A stretch of 64,000 nt of DNA, taken from positions 124,001 to 188,000 of the forward strand of contig JAQFVV010013067.1 in the NCBI GenBank assembly GCA_028023455.1, read 5' to 3'. Shown here piece by piece: positions 1-14,176 of this stretch. The number at the start of each line of letters is the position of its first letter. The stretch's first letter is position 1. The position numbers and the translations under genes are program-made. The notes under the pieces are model-generated. The model was not told where the DNA came from and did not search any database. It saw nothing but the letters and a program-made list of their open reading frames with translations. Source of the stretch: Epiperipatus broadwayi. Lineage: Eukaryota; Onychophora; Udeonychophora; Euonychophora; Peripatidae.

Positions 1-2150
<2,150 letters not shown>

Positions 2151-2442
2151 AATCTTTATTTAAGCAGTGTTGATAGATGTATTTATATAAAAATAAACTC
2201 TAAGCATAAGTGATTTACATGTTTTTATATCATTTATTGATAAGTAAGTTCGTGTAAATTTAATGTATCATTTCAATAGCATGTTAGTAGACTCCTTTCT
2301 TTCTACAAAATTAGTAATAATCACAACTTGAGATATTAATTTATGAGAAATAAAAGTTGATTTAAAAAAAAATCAAAGAAGCCTAAACTATTTTATTCTG
2401 CCATTCTAAAATTATTGTATCAATAAAATATATAATTAATTT

Positions 2443-2445
<3 letters not shown>
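2151..2445. other. A+T-rich non-coding stretch
   Basis: No coding, RNA or repeat signature recognised. It may hold the decayed 5' end of the PLE to its left. Confidence 0.4.

Positions 2446-2535
<90 letters not shown>
2446..2535. repeat. (TA)n microsatellite
   Basis: About 90 bp of pure TA repeat; the flanks are A+T-rich. Confidence 0.97.
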
Positions 2536-2539
<4 letters not shown>

Positions 2540-2675
2540 CATAACAATTAAACAAATAATGGGTACATAATTAATTCTTTATGATCCATTAATTGACAAT
2601 TTTGTGAGTAATAATGATATTTTTATAGGGTTTATACAAATTTCTTAGACTTGCAATAGACTATTAAAAAGTATC

Positions 2676-2676
<1 letters not shown>

Positions 2677-2768
<92 letters not shown>
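2677..2768. repeat. (TA)n microsatellite abutting tRNA-like sequence
   Basis: About 92 bp of pure TA repeat that ends exactly where a tRNA-like box A begins. Confidence 0.97.
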
Positions 2769-2771
<3 letters not shown>

Positions 2772-2835
2772 TTGGTTAGAGCGTTTGCCTTAAATTCACT
2801 ATTCAAGAATCTAAAGGTAAAACTTCTACTTTTAT
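2769..2835 (+). repeat. tRNA-derived SINE head fragment
   Basis: The sequence CAGTTGGTTAGAGCGTTTG matches the D-arm and internal promoter box A of tRNAs (canonical context TAGCTCAGTTGGTTAGAGCG). It is joined directly to a (TA)n tract and followed by degraded sequence. No box B (GGTTCGANTCC) follows at tRNA spacing, so it is not an intact tRNA gene. A truncated tRNA-derived SINE is the simplest reading. Confidence 0.4.
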
Positions 2836-3286
2836 TAAAAAGTCTGTTTTACTCTTATATATATATTTTAAATTGTAGAATTCAATTGAGGTTTAGCAAC
2901 ATTTTGTTTAACACATCATTTATTTATTTATGTTTTAGTTTGCAACACTAATTAAGAAAGTCATTAGTAATGCATCATTTAAATTGATTTAATAAAATCT
3001 TTCTAACCAAAGTACATGTGTTGAGTACATTAAGTATTAGTTTATTTTTAGTATTTAAAATTGCTTTAAAACATAATTTTTTTAGGAATGTTAAATCCTT
3101 GTAATTTCTTTTAATGAAATTTATTTTTTAAGCTTATAATCATTGATATTTTATTATTATAAAATCCTATATTCATTTTTTTAAATATTAATTTTTGTGT
3201 GACTTAAAACTTTTGCAGGTATAGAAAATAATTTAGTACTTATAATAATAAAAATAAAATTACTAATCTAATCTATTCTTCTTCAG
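2836..3286. other. A+T-rich non-coding stretch with splice-branch-like signal at its end
   Basis: No gene recognised. Positions 3261-3286 (TACTAAT, then a pyrimidine run, then CTTCAG) look like a branch point and 3' splice site for the candidate exon that follows. Confidence 0.35.
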
Positions 3287-3337
3287 GAAAACGAACATTA
3301 CAGCACCTCTCTTAAATTCAGTAGAGAAGTAAAATAA
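3287..3337 (+). CDS. Candidate terminal coding exon of an unknown host gene
   Basis: A strong 3' splice-site context precedes this piece: TACTAAT branch-like sequence, pyrimidine-rich tract, CTTCAG. If the acceptor is used in phase 0, the exon reads ENEHYSTSLKFSREVK and ends in TAA at 3335-3337, with AATAAA overlapping the stop. The alternative is an internal exon ending at the CAG/GTTAGT donor near 3348. The piece is less A+T-biased than its surroundings. No family is recognised, and no matching upstream exon was found. Splice signals of this quality also occur by chance in A+T-rich DNA. Confidence 0.25.
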   Translation, partial: ENEHYSTSLKFSREVK

Positions 3338-4326
3338 ATACTTATCAGGTTAGTTTATTTTTGATTACTGGGGATTATACATTAGGTACATTGTTTACTT
3401 TTTATCTTATTATAGATAGATGATCATTTATTTATGTAAAATTATAAAACAAAATAAATTGGCCTTGGGTCATCAATATAAAAGATAATTAATATTTAAG
3501 TGTTTTTGAAACTGAAAAAAGTATCAGATGTTATTATATTGGAAGATATTACACTTGCTTTATCTTTTTCAGGATAAGGTAGATTTTTCACAAAACAATT
3601 ACAAAAAGAATTTTAACTAAGTCTACTTTACAAATATTAACAATATATTGTAATTCGTTCTTAAATTTATATTTATACAAAAGCCGTAAAATGGAAGTTA
3701 TGTTAAGAATGTTTTTGAGTTTCAAATTTTGACTATTACACTGATTAAGAGTCATTTAATATTGGTGATCTTTAAGTTGTTATTTTTTATGTGTAAAACA
3801 TTTTTTCTTTCATGGATTTAAGTTACTTTTCTTATGTCTCTATTGCTAAAGGTAATGTTATGCTAATTTCTGATAACTAATAATCTCCATATATTATGGA
3901 TTTGTAAGTAATATATGCTTTAATTATGGATAAGTATTTTTTTATTTACGCTACAGAAACGTGATTGCTATTAAATAAAATTAAACCATTTGATATCTCG
4001 AAGTCTTAAAGGAAGCATGAAGGGAAAATGCAAAATATCCACTCTATACATTTTAATATATTATTATTAATTATATCGAATACAATCATGAATGGATGAC
4101 TTACCACCATGAATCCACCACTTAATAAAATGATTTTTTTGTAGGTCAGAGTTAAAATAAAATAAAAAAAAACATGGATTTTTTCCCCATTTTTTTTATA
4201 TATCTTAACTAAAATGCAACTTATGTTTATTGAATGTAAAATAAGTCTACATATGTGAATAAACTTTCCTAAAATAAACATTTACATTCATGTCAGTAAA
4301 ATATAATTTATCACTTTTATTTTCAG
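3338..4326. other. A+T-rich non-coding stretch (possible intron)
   Basis: No coding signature on either strand. If the flanking splice-like pieces at 3287 and 4327 belong to one transcript, this is intron. Confidence 0.35.
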
Positions 4327-4470
4327 GAAGCAATAGTGCTTCCTGCAAAAGTAGCAGTTAGTGTTCAACGATGAAGGATGCCACAAATATTCCTATTGCA
4401 GACCAAGGTTGCCTCTTGGAGACAACATTACAACAGATCACTTGTAAGTGCAAAACAATTCGAAGAATGG
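4327..4470 (+). other. Exon-like segment with AG acceptor and two GT donors
   Basis: The acceptor TTTATTTTCAG is followed by about 120-145 bp of visibly higher G+C sequence. Two donor-like sites lie near the end: CTT/GTAAGT at 4444 and ATG/GTAAGA at 4470. All three frames are interrupted before 4373, so this is not a simple internal coding exon. It could be a 5' UTR exon with a start at 4371 (MKDATNIPIADQGC...). A second frame downstream reads CHKYSYCRPRL, with Cys/His spacing faintly like a FLYWCH-type zinc finger, which would point to a decayed transposase-like fragment. Neither reading is firm. Confidence 0.25.
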
Positions 4471-5094
4471 TAAGAATTGTCTAATATCGAATGGGAAATC
4501 TATTTTCATTTAAACCATGTTATTCAATTATGTACTCACCACAAATCTTTATTTTGCTTAATATTATATTTGCTATAGCAACCTAATGTCTCCTAGATAG
4601 ACATCAGTGTATTGGCCAATTATAGTTAAAAATGAATTTTAAATAATTAATTTGAACTTCATCTGGATAAACATATTTACATTGGATTACTATTATTAAA
4701 ATAAATGTGTAACTAATACATTATATTTTATTTATGTTTTTAAAAAAAAACTTATAATTTATGAATGCCATATCTTGAGAAATTAATACCTATGTACCAC
4801 ACCTTAGAAATAAAACACGTTACTGGAATATTCTGGAGTAGTGTTTAACTCACTATTATTGATTCCAAAGTATTATATATTATATATCACATATAGGTAA
4901 AAAAATAACTTATTGTTAAATTTTGGAATATTTTAAACTCACTACTAATGGATTGTACTTAAACAGCTCAAACTTCATTAGTAATTATTCTATTATAAAA
5001 ATAAATTTTGTTTTTTTTATACATGATGATTTTATAACCTAAAACATCAAAGCATTTAGACACTTTCAAATATTTTCTAAGTACTACTAAACAG
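4471..5094. other. A+T-rich non-coding stretch
   Basis: Nothing recognisable on either strand apart from short A and T runs. Confidence 0.4.
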
Positions 5095-5945
5095 GATTAC
5101 GATTTCTTATGCTTGCTCATAACTGTTATTAAATAAAGCAAAACTCTCTATACAATAGTGCCAATCAGTCCAAGCCAGAGTAATCAATGAATGCAATAAA
5201 TCTTGTGCATAAAATTCTTTTCTAGTGACTACTTAACCAATATCCCCAGACTAGTTTCTAGCTTGTGGCTTTTGTCAGTGAAGAACCTTAGATGTGAGAG
5301 AACTGCACCTAGATCTTAGAATATAATGCAACTCTCCATCAGACAGCTTTTATTTTTATTTAACTTCAAAACTATGAGAATAAAATTGAAAACTAAATAA
5401 TAATATCAATCCAAGCTCATTAGCTTATATATTTATATAGGTCCAAACTCAGTTCAGTACCCATAAATTTTGGTGTCTTTGGTTCTTTAATAACCATAGC
5501 TACCACTATCCTATTAGGCAGGATTGATATTAAACAACTAAACATCACATGATCACCATTTCTTATGCTTGTTTATAACTACTATTTAAACAGGCAAAAT
5601 TCTCCATACTGTAGTGCCACTCAGTGTGAACAGGAATAATCAATAGCTATATAACTATATAAGATAATGAGCTTGGATTGAAAATAGTCTTGTATTTTCA
5701 ATTTTATTCTCATAGTTTTGTAGTTAATTAGAGATAAAATGTAGCTACTGGAGGGTTGCATTAGATCCTAAGATCTAGGTGCAGTGCTCTCAGGTCCAAG
5801 GCTCTTCACTGATAAAAGCCACAAGTTAGATCCTATTCTGGGAATATTGGATGATTAGGCACTAGACAGGGATTTTATGCACAAGCCTTCTGGTATCATT
5901 TGATTACTCTGGCTTTCACAGAGTGACTTAGTATATGGCAGAATA
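5095..5945. mobile_element. Foldback element (long inverted repeats), family member 1
   Basis: The left arm, about 5150-5440, and right arm, about 5650-5945, are inverted copies. For example, CACCTAGATCTTAG at 5307 pairs with CTAAGATCTAGGTG at 5768, and CAATCCAAGCTCATTA pairs with its complement near 5669. The spacer (about 5441-5649) contains a direct copy of the arm's outer end: 5095-5190 is repeated at 5552-5648. No coding sequence is visible. The arm motif around 5239-5282 (ATATCCCCAGACTAGTTTCT then CAGTGAAG) recurs in the foldback element at 44.7-45.0 kb. Arms of about 300 bp suggest a non-autonomous foldback or MITE-like DNA element. Confidence 0.75.
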
Positions 5946-6160
5946 AATATTTTGACTTTAAAAAAAACCTTGAATTAATTTAGAATATATTATAATTATC
6001 ATTTTTTATAAGTTTTAAAATATATAGAGTTATTTTGTTGAGTAATAGTTTTCACAAAAAGATATAATAAAAATGTATGCATATTATATTGAATTTATGA
6101 TAACCATTTTGTATAAGTGTGTGTTGTTGATTTTGTCTACATGCTTTTCCAAAACAATAC
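5946..6160. other. A+T-rich spacer
   Basis: No feature recognised. Confidence 0.4.
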
Positions 6161-8350
6161 AATAAACATCATAATTGCAAACATGAATTTAAGGCTGTCT
6201 ACCACAGTAAATCCATCTGTGCTAATCAAAAATTTTAACATACCGAGACTTCACACAATGATGGTTTCATAGAATAGCCATGCTATTAATATAAGTGATC
6301 AACATTTTTTACCACATTATGTCATCTCTTTTTATAATAGTCACTCCACTTTAGTAATTGATCCTCACTCCCATTACCCAATATTCCACCAACTAATTAC
6401 AAAAAATTAACTCCCACAGGTGACTAAGGTCATTCAGCTCAAATAATTACAATCAATTGTGATCAGATCCAAACATCAACAATATCTGCTCACAAAAACA
6501 ATAAGAGTTTTACTCCCAACAGCAACCACTGAATTCATTTTTTCCAAGACATGTATAATGCTAAATAAAATCAAAGAAATGAATTTTGACTCAGTATAAT
6601 GTTTTGCATTTATTGGTATACTGTCTTTTAATATCATCCATATACCATGAAGCAACCGCCATCATTGAAACTTCTATCTCTACCAGACCAGTTACATCAG
6701 ACAATAATCTGGATTAACACATCACACTTCACACACAATAGTACATATTTAAACTTATGTATGTATACAATAATGCTTGTGATGCACTCTAAAGTTATTT
6801 AAAAATTAAAAAAATTAAAAGATGTATTCTCAAACCTCATACTTGGATGAGAGATTACATGAGGTGGACACTTGGAAAAAGCCGAATATAAAAGTGCCAT
6901 TGGTGATACAAACAGATAATGCAACATATAATCATGTCAATCTCTGAATTTTTCAGAAAAAAAATTACAAGCACAAGAATCAACTATAATAACACATGAT
7001 ATGTTTGGCCTGCCTAAGACTGAAACCCTATTCACCTCAGATATTTCCACAGATAGACTCAATAATATTCCAGATACTTGTCACCCAGAAGTCCCAGAAT
7101 TACACTATTTATATTAATACATCAAAGCATATTTACAGCAAAATATTTAAGTTGTTTAGGTAACTATTTGTCACAGAAAATCTGGCCCTTGGAGGAGGTC
7201 TACACACTTGCCATAGTGCTATATAATAAAGAAAATCATTCCACTCACTACAGACTTTCGACCTAAATCTATGGGACCATTTTTGATCAAGATTATTGAA
7301 AAAATCATTAAAGATGAAATTGAACCATACATATTGCCACTAATCTCCAAAGCACAGTATGCAAAGAAAGGTTCTTCAACAATAAAAACAGGCTTGTTAT
7401 TCAAAGCAATTCTGACATCAGGCAAACAGCAAAAATATGCACCCATAGTAGTACAGCTTAATATTGAGACTGCCTTTGATACTGTAAACATACTTACAGG
7501 CCTAGAAATGCTCAAATATACTTAAATCCCTACAACACAACTACACATAATTGCCAACCTATTTTTAAATAGATTCATGTAACACTAAATGTAAACAATT
7601 TCCCCATCATTCACCCCAACTCAGTCAATATCCCAAGGAACCTCTCTTAACTCACTGTTGTTTCTATTATATACATCAACTATCTCATTGATAGCATACA
7701 GCACACCTTTGGTGGAATTGAGATACCTAACACAGCAGAGCACACTGCTTGCCTTACATACATGGATGATGTTACTATCTTCCTGACATCAAAAACAAAT
7801 ACCACAGCTGCAAAAGATACTGCAAGAGTATTCACGGAAACACAAATTAATGTCTATTCCAGCAAAAACCACCACTTTAACACTATTAACTGGAAACAAT
7901 GTGCATCAAACTACACCTCAAAGCTCACCTCTATCTGTGGGTTTACATTTCATATGGAAATAATAAAAATGAGATGTCACAATCAAAATAAGCTTAAGGA
8001 AAAAGCCTATAGAATGGTAGATTCTTTATCCAAGTCTATACACAAACATGCAGCTAATTAATCAATTCATTACAACAGAAATAGTTCATTATGTTCATTA
8101 TGTGCCAGCTATTTCTTTCTGCAAAGCATTTATCTCAACAATTAAAGCCATATATAATAAGTGACTCTGGACTTAAAAAAACATAGCAATCTCAACATAC
8201 ACTTTATCAAAAATGGCCTTGGCTTGCATAGCATTAACATCTTCCACATACAAAAGCTGACTAACCTAATAGTCACCACAATTGTAAAATTCCCTAGACT
8301 CAAACAATTAGTTAAAGTCACACCAATACAAAACCACAGTACATAATCTA
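6160..8350 (+). pseudogene. L1/Tx1-like LINE ORF2 relic (reverse transcriptase)
   Basis: A 5'-truncated or decayed non-LTR retrotransposon. About 7240-7525 reads as RT fingers and palm: a THYRLST block (compare RPISLLN), then a QYAKKGSSTIKTG block, then LNIETAFDTVN (compare LDFEKAFDSV). About 7757-7860 carries the catalytic box as YMDDVTIFL, with Met in place of the usual Ala of YADD, followed by an F..ET.INVYSSK block. About 8161-8346 is the post-RT region with GLGLHSINI. About 6160-7000 has the same C- and A-rich plus-strand bias and may be the endonuclease-RT linker. Many stops and frameshifts are present. The RT would copy its own RNA at a nicked target. The same family appears at 14.9-19.75 and 29.2-29.6 kb. 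Confidence 0.75.
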
Positions 8351-9590
8351 GATCAGTTTATACATATATATTTATAAAGAGAAATCTATGATTTAGTCAA
8401 CACTCAAACAGATGTGAGTGTTTCCTCTCTTATATTAGTAATTAGTAACAATAAATTGCTCAAGGAATTCTAAAAATGGGCACTTGATCCCAAATAATGT
8501 TACTTCATGATCAAAATGAGTTTAAGTGTTATGCTGACAACCCATTTAATATATTATATGGGACCATATCTATATATTGATCACTTCTGAAGGCTGTTTC
8601 ACTAAGTAGAGGAGATAATACACCACCTCATATACCAGTGTCTGTCTATAACCCAAACATGATCAAGTATGTATAATGCCTACAGAAAGACTGGTATCAC
8701 AATCAATCAAATAATTGTTGCTTTCCAGGAAAGATCAATGCCGAGCATTAGAGTGGTCATGTTCATCTTATATGCATACTGGTGCATCAGATGCATTTTC
8801 TTGATTGGCAAAAACACCTTATTAGCATTTAAAAACATGTTAGCACACATTAAAAATATGGACAGACTAATAACCAGTTACCAGTTATATGTGGTAAATT
8901 GATCTTTGTTAAAACACCCAGCAATGTTGTATGTAAGTCTACATCAAACTAAGTCCATAAAATAAAAGAAAAAAAAAAACAAAAATGTAGACTGGCAAGC
9001 TTAGTATGTGGGAGAATTCGAAAGTTAATATTCTAATTTTCATTTCTATTTACATCTATTGATTATACAATTTATACATCATAAAGAGTAATACCAAAAC
9101 CAAAGTTCAAGTAAACCAATATCAATGTGACACACAACTTTATAAAAAAATATTAAAATGAACTATATAATTTTAGCCACATATGCAGGAATTAATAAAC
9201 AATTATTCCAAATTGGATGACACACAACCACAATGGTTTATAATCAGAAGAAACTCAAGAAATTGCACACTTACATAAATACAATGGTCTATGTTCTCAA
9301 TTTAACTAGAACTGTCACAACTGAAAATCCCTTAAAAATACTCCAACTGCCAACTGATGCATGTAATTTCATACATTAATTAATTAACTAATAAATAATG
9401 GACAATGCTTTGCAAGTGAAACATCCATATCTGAAACACCCATTAGATAGCCCCCCAATAACATATGTTACACCATAAATTAATATATGTAATAATACCA
9501 AATAATTCAATGCAAAACTATGTAAAAAACAAATGCAAACAATGTAAAATTTCTTTGAGTTAATGAAGTGCCTTTTGAAAAAATGATGAT
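8351..9590. other. Unassigned, possibly LINE 3' sequence
   Basis: The first 600 bp may continue the decayed LINE. A 77-codon open stretch at 8669-8902 has no recognisable motif. From about 9000 onward the sequence is plain A+T-rich DNA. Confidence 0.3.
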
Positions 9591-9796
<206 letters not shown>

Positions 9797-9879
9797 CAGG
9801 TACTAGTTGGTTACTTGTACTGTGCCACTAAGTGACACTGCAGTACCTATCAAGAACCCTCAAGAATCTTAAAAGTGAT

Positions 9880-10400
9880 AAATTTCTATCCAAAATTTCT
9901 GAAATTGATGAAAATTAAAACATCTAAAGCAACACAATGAAATATCTGAAATTGCTCTAAAGTATAAATTACAAAAACCAGAAATCACTGTAAAATTAAA
10001 ATGCCTAAGGTAACATGAAGAAATATGTGAAATCACTCTAAAATAACAAATTAAAAAAAACAAGAAATAGCTGTAAAATTAAAATGCCTATGGAAAAACA
10101 AAGATATCATTGAAATTGCTCTAAAATACAAATTACAAAAATAGAAATTTCTGAAACAGATAAAACACAATTTCCTCCACAAATCGATTAAAAATAAGTA
10201 AAATCCAAATTACAAAAAAACAACAACAAAGAATTAAAAAAATCATTCTGAAATACAAGTTCCCAAAACAGAAATCACTGAAATACATAAAATACCCTCT
10301 CTTCCACATGAAAAAATTGATAAAAATAAGTAAAATACCAATTGCAAAAACAAAAACATTGTGAATGTTATTTTCAAGTTTCTATGAAATAATACAAAGT
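9880..10400. repeat. Composite minisatellite, ~82-bp and ~125-bp units
   Basis: A unit of about 80-84 bp recurs at about 9940, 10021 and 10104. Each copy has a TGAAAT-x-(G/A)CTCTAAA-x-TA-(A)CAAATTA-like core, followed in the first two copies by CTGTAAAATTAAAATGCCTA. A second unit of about 125 bp (AGAAAT..CTGAAA..CAGATAAAA...ATAAAAATAAGTAAAAT...CAAAAA) runs about 10143-10217 and again about 10269-10350. The copies are diverged. No coding content is seen. Confidence 0.7.
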
Positions 10401-10539
10401 GATAATTAGAAAAATGGCAGATGGTGGGAAAAATGAATTGCATTACAACATTCAAAAACCTAATTAATCTACTTTTCAAATATATAATACTGAATATCAT
10501 CAATATTTAAAAAAACAAGTCTTTTAACAGTAGTTTTGA

Positions 10540-11426
<887 letters not shown>

Positions 11427-11865
11427 TTTGCAGCAAATTTACTTTCATATTGATGACATTTTCTTTGTAATTTCTAAAATGAAATCATTAACATTTAATC
11501 TACATGCAATTTTTAAATTTAAAAACTGATAAATCATTTCATAAACATTTATACGTATGAGATTCTTAGGAAAATTAAAAATGTAAAAAGAAAAAATGTA
11601 ATCACATAATAACATATCAAAATCTGTTACATGTCACAGTTTGTACTTGCTCTAAATAATTTTGCAGAAAATGGGTCACATGACAGATTGAAAAATATAT
11701 TATCAGGTTCCTGACAGATCGATTAGTTGGTACATTTTTAAAATCTAGAAGGTATTTTTTTAGATTATCACTGACTAAAAAGTAAAAAGAAAATAACAGC
11801 CTTTGAAAAAAGGAAAATAATAGATTTTCTCATTTTAAATTCTAAATTATATATATATATATATA

Positions 11866-12505
11866 TGGATTTTCTCAAAATATGAAAATAAAGATTGATG
11901 ATGATGAGGTAAAGGAAGTTAACAATTGTAAATACCTTGATCATATTATTAATACAGATGAAAACATAAGTTGAAATTAATAATAGAATTAAAGTTGGTT
12001 GGATTGCTGTTGGTAGAAATAACTTGATACTAAAAGGAAATGTACCTATGTGTTTAAAATGAAGGTTTTCAATACATGTGTTTTTTCAGTTCTTACTTAT
12101 GTATCTGAGACATGGACACTTCATATAACAACAACACTGAGTCTTCAGACCACTCAAAGAAGTATGGAAACATGCATGTTATGAATAACAAAAAGAGATT
12201 GAAAATGCAATATATAAGAAGAAAACAAATAGGTGGTACTGACCTCATTAAAAAATTAAAAGACTGATGTGTAGTTGGATTGGATATATTGCTAGAATAT
12301 ATGATAATATATGGACATTTGTAATCTTAAATTGGATTCCACGAGATTGTAAAGGATCCAGAAAAAGACAACAGGTGAGATGGATAGATAACATAAGAAA
12401 GTGTACAGTGGTGATATGAAAGAAGAGAAGCTCAAGATCAGCAAAGATTGATTGAACTTGGAGAGACCTTCATACAGCAATGGATTGCTAATAGTTGATG
12501 ATGAT
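11866..12505 (+). pseudogene. RTE-like LINE, C-terminal RT tail (palindrome left arm)
   Basis: Broken plus-strand reading gives MKIKIDDDEVKEVN, then KYLDHIINTDEN, RIKVGWIAVGRNN and KVFNTCVFSVLTYVSETWTL, the post-palm region of RTE-type LINEs annotated in many invertebrates. The 3' end finishes in a TTGATGATGATGA tail near 12492. The fragment is truncated at its 5' end by a short (TA)n tract at about 11849-11865. There are several stops. The element's catalytic palm is absent here. Confidence 0.75.
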
Positions 12506-12689
12506 GATTTCAGCCTAGTTTACAAAAGATATATTAATTTTAGCTAATTTATTAAATATTATTTAGTAATATTTATATGTACATCAGCACACACTAAAAG
12601 GCATTGCTTTATGAAGATAGCAGTATCCATATGAAAACTAAATAATGTTTAATAAATTAGCTAAAGTTAATATCATTTTTGTAAACTAG

Positions 12690-13336
12690 GCTGAAATCAT
12701 CAACATCATCAAACATTATCAATCCACTACAGGTAAAGGTCTCTCCAAATTCAATCAATTTTCTCCAATATTTAGCTTCTCCACATCACCCCTGCACTCT
12801 TTCTTATTTCATCCATATATCTAACATGTTGTCTCTTTTTGGGTCATTTACAATCTTTTGGACTCCAGTTTATGATTTTAATTGTCCATCTATTACCATG
12901 TCTTCTAGCAACATGTCCAGCCCAATTCCACTTCAATCTTTTAATTTTTTTAATGAGGCCAGTAACACCTGTTAGTTCTGTTACAAATATATATTGTGTT
13001 TTTGATATTTTCTTGTTACACCTAATATTCATCCTTTCATATTTCCTTGAGAGGTCTGAAGTCTTTGTATTTCTTTTCTATTAATTGTCCAAGTCTCAGA
13101 TTCATAAGAAAGAACTGGTAAAAGACAGTTATTAAAAACCTTCCTTTTCAAACATGTAGGCATATTTCCTTTTAGTATTAAGTTATTTCTACCAAAAACA
13201 CTCCACTAAGTTTAACTCTGTGATTAATTTTATTCATTGTGTTTCCATCTGTATTAATAATGTGACCAAGGTATTGTGATTGTTAACTTCTTCTAACTCA
13301 TCATAATCAATCTTTATTTTCATATTTTGAGATAAT

Positions 13337-13340
<4 letters not shown>
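12690..13340 (-). pseudogene. RTE-like LINE, C-terminal RT tail (palindrome right arm)
   Basis: Minus-strand copy of the same LINE tail as at 11866-12505. A better-preserved stretch (about 12844-13032) reads KIKRLKWNWAGHVARRHGNR, containing the GHVARR block typical of RTE-type element C-termini. The (TGA)n-like tail lies near 12700. It is truncated at its 5' end next to the (TA)n tract at 13339, at the same position as its mirror copy. Non-functional. Confidence 0.8.
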
Positions 13341-13400
<60 letters not shown>

Positions 13401-13404
13401 AATA

Positions 13405-13441
<37 letters not shown>
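13339..13441. repeat. (TA)n microsatellite with internal CAAATATATTT interruption
   Basis: Two TA runs separated by a short interruption at about 13399-13410. It is the counterpart of the shorter TA run at 11849-11865 in the opposite palindrome arm, so the tract changed length after the arms formed. Confidence 0.95.
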
Positions 13442-13443
<2 letters not shown>

Positions 13444-13878
13444 TATTTGATTTATAATTTAAAATGAGAAAATATATATATTTTTAAAAAAATGCTGTTA
13501 TTTTCTTTTTACTTTTTAGTCAGTGATAATCTAAAACAATGCTGTGTTGATTTTAAAATTGACACATTGATTTACATGTGGGGGACCTGATATTGTATTT
13601 CCCAATCTGTCACGTGACCTGAGAATTGCAAAATTATTTAGAGTCAGTACAAACTGATGTTTAATAGATTTAATTATATTGGAGTGCAACTATATTTATC
13701 TTTTTACATATTTAATTCGCTTAAGAATCTCATACATACAAGGAATGTTTACGCAACTATTTATCAATTTATAAATTTTAAAATTGCATGTAGGTTAAAT
13801 GTTAGTTTTTAATTTCAAAAATAAAAAAACATTAAGTGAAAAAAATGCAATCAATAGAAAGCTAAATTTGCTGCAAAA

Positions 13879-14125
13879 TAAATTAAAAATTGACATCAAA
13901 ATTTTACTTCCTGAGTCAACTGTTTTTTTTTGTTATTGGTGCTATTATATCATTGATACAGGGAAAAAAAAAATTAGGTAGTTATTATATACTTATCTTT
14001 TCTTTAATCATAGAGTCGAAAGATTCGTTTCTTCTAAGTGAAATGGCAAATGCAAATGAGACCACAAATATTTTTTTTTTATTTCTCATAATAATATAAT
14101 ATTTAATAATAATCTGTCACTCTAA
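13879..14125. other. A+T-rich spacer
   Basis: Short open stretches rich in Phe and Ile have no recognisable content. The spacer ends at the stop at 14123-14125 that bounds the next reading frame. Confidence 0.35.
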
Positions 14126-14176
14126 ACTGAGAATGATCAAATTACAATTAATCATCAAGTTAAATCGAATAACACA

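Larger units (their letters stand above)
11427..13878. repeat. 2.4-kb imperfect palindrome (arms ~1.14 and ~1.24 kb)
   Basis: The left arm, 11427-12566, is the reverse complement of the right arm, 12638-13878, around a 71-bp loop at 12567-12637. Paired anchors run outward on both sides: CTAATTTATTAAAYATTATTTAG at the loop, the LINE tail, a (TA)n tract, TTATCACTGACTAAAAAGTA (11767 and 13517 complement), TGAGATTCTTA (11559 and 13724 complement) and TTTGCAGCAAATTT (11428 and 13864 complement). The arms have the same order of pieces and the same LINE truncation point at the TA tract. That argues for inverted duplication of one composite block rather than two insertions. Confidence 0.85.

Noticed and set aside
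2769-2835. Intact tRNA gene
   Set aside because: Only the D-arm/box A is present. The anticodon stem, T-arm and box B cannot be built at the proper spacing.
4006-4281. 91-codon minus-strand frame
   Set aside because: Low-complexity Ile/Phe-rich translation without motif, start context or conservation evidence.
5095-5945. CRISPR array or bacterial-type repeat array
   Set aside because: The repeats are two inverted arms plus one direct copy, not regularly spaced short direct repeats, and the genome is eukaryotic.
11445-11500. IDDIFF-like peptide on the plus strand, reminiscent of a PLE RT catalytic box
   Set aside because: The mirror sequence in the other palindrome arm has no DD and no other RT block lies nearby, so it is probably coincidence.
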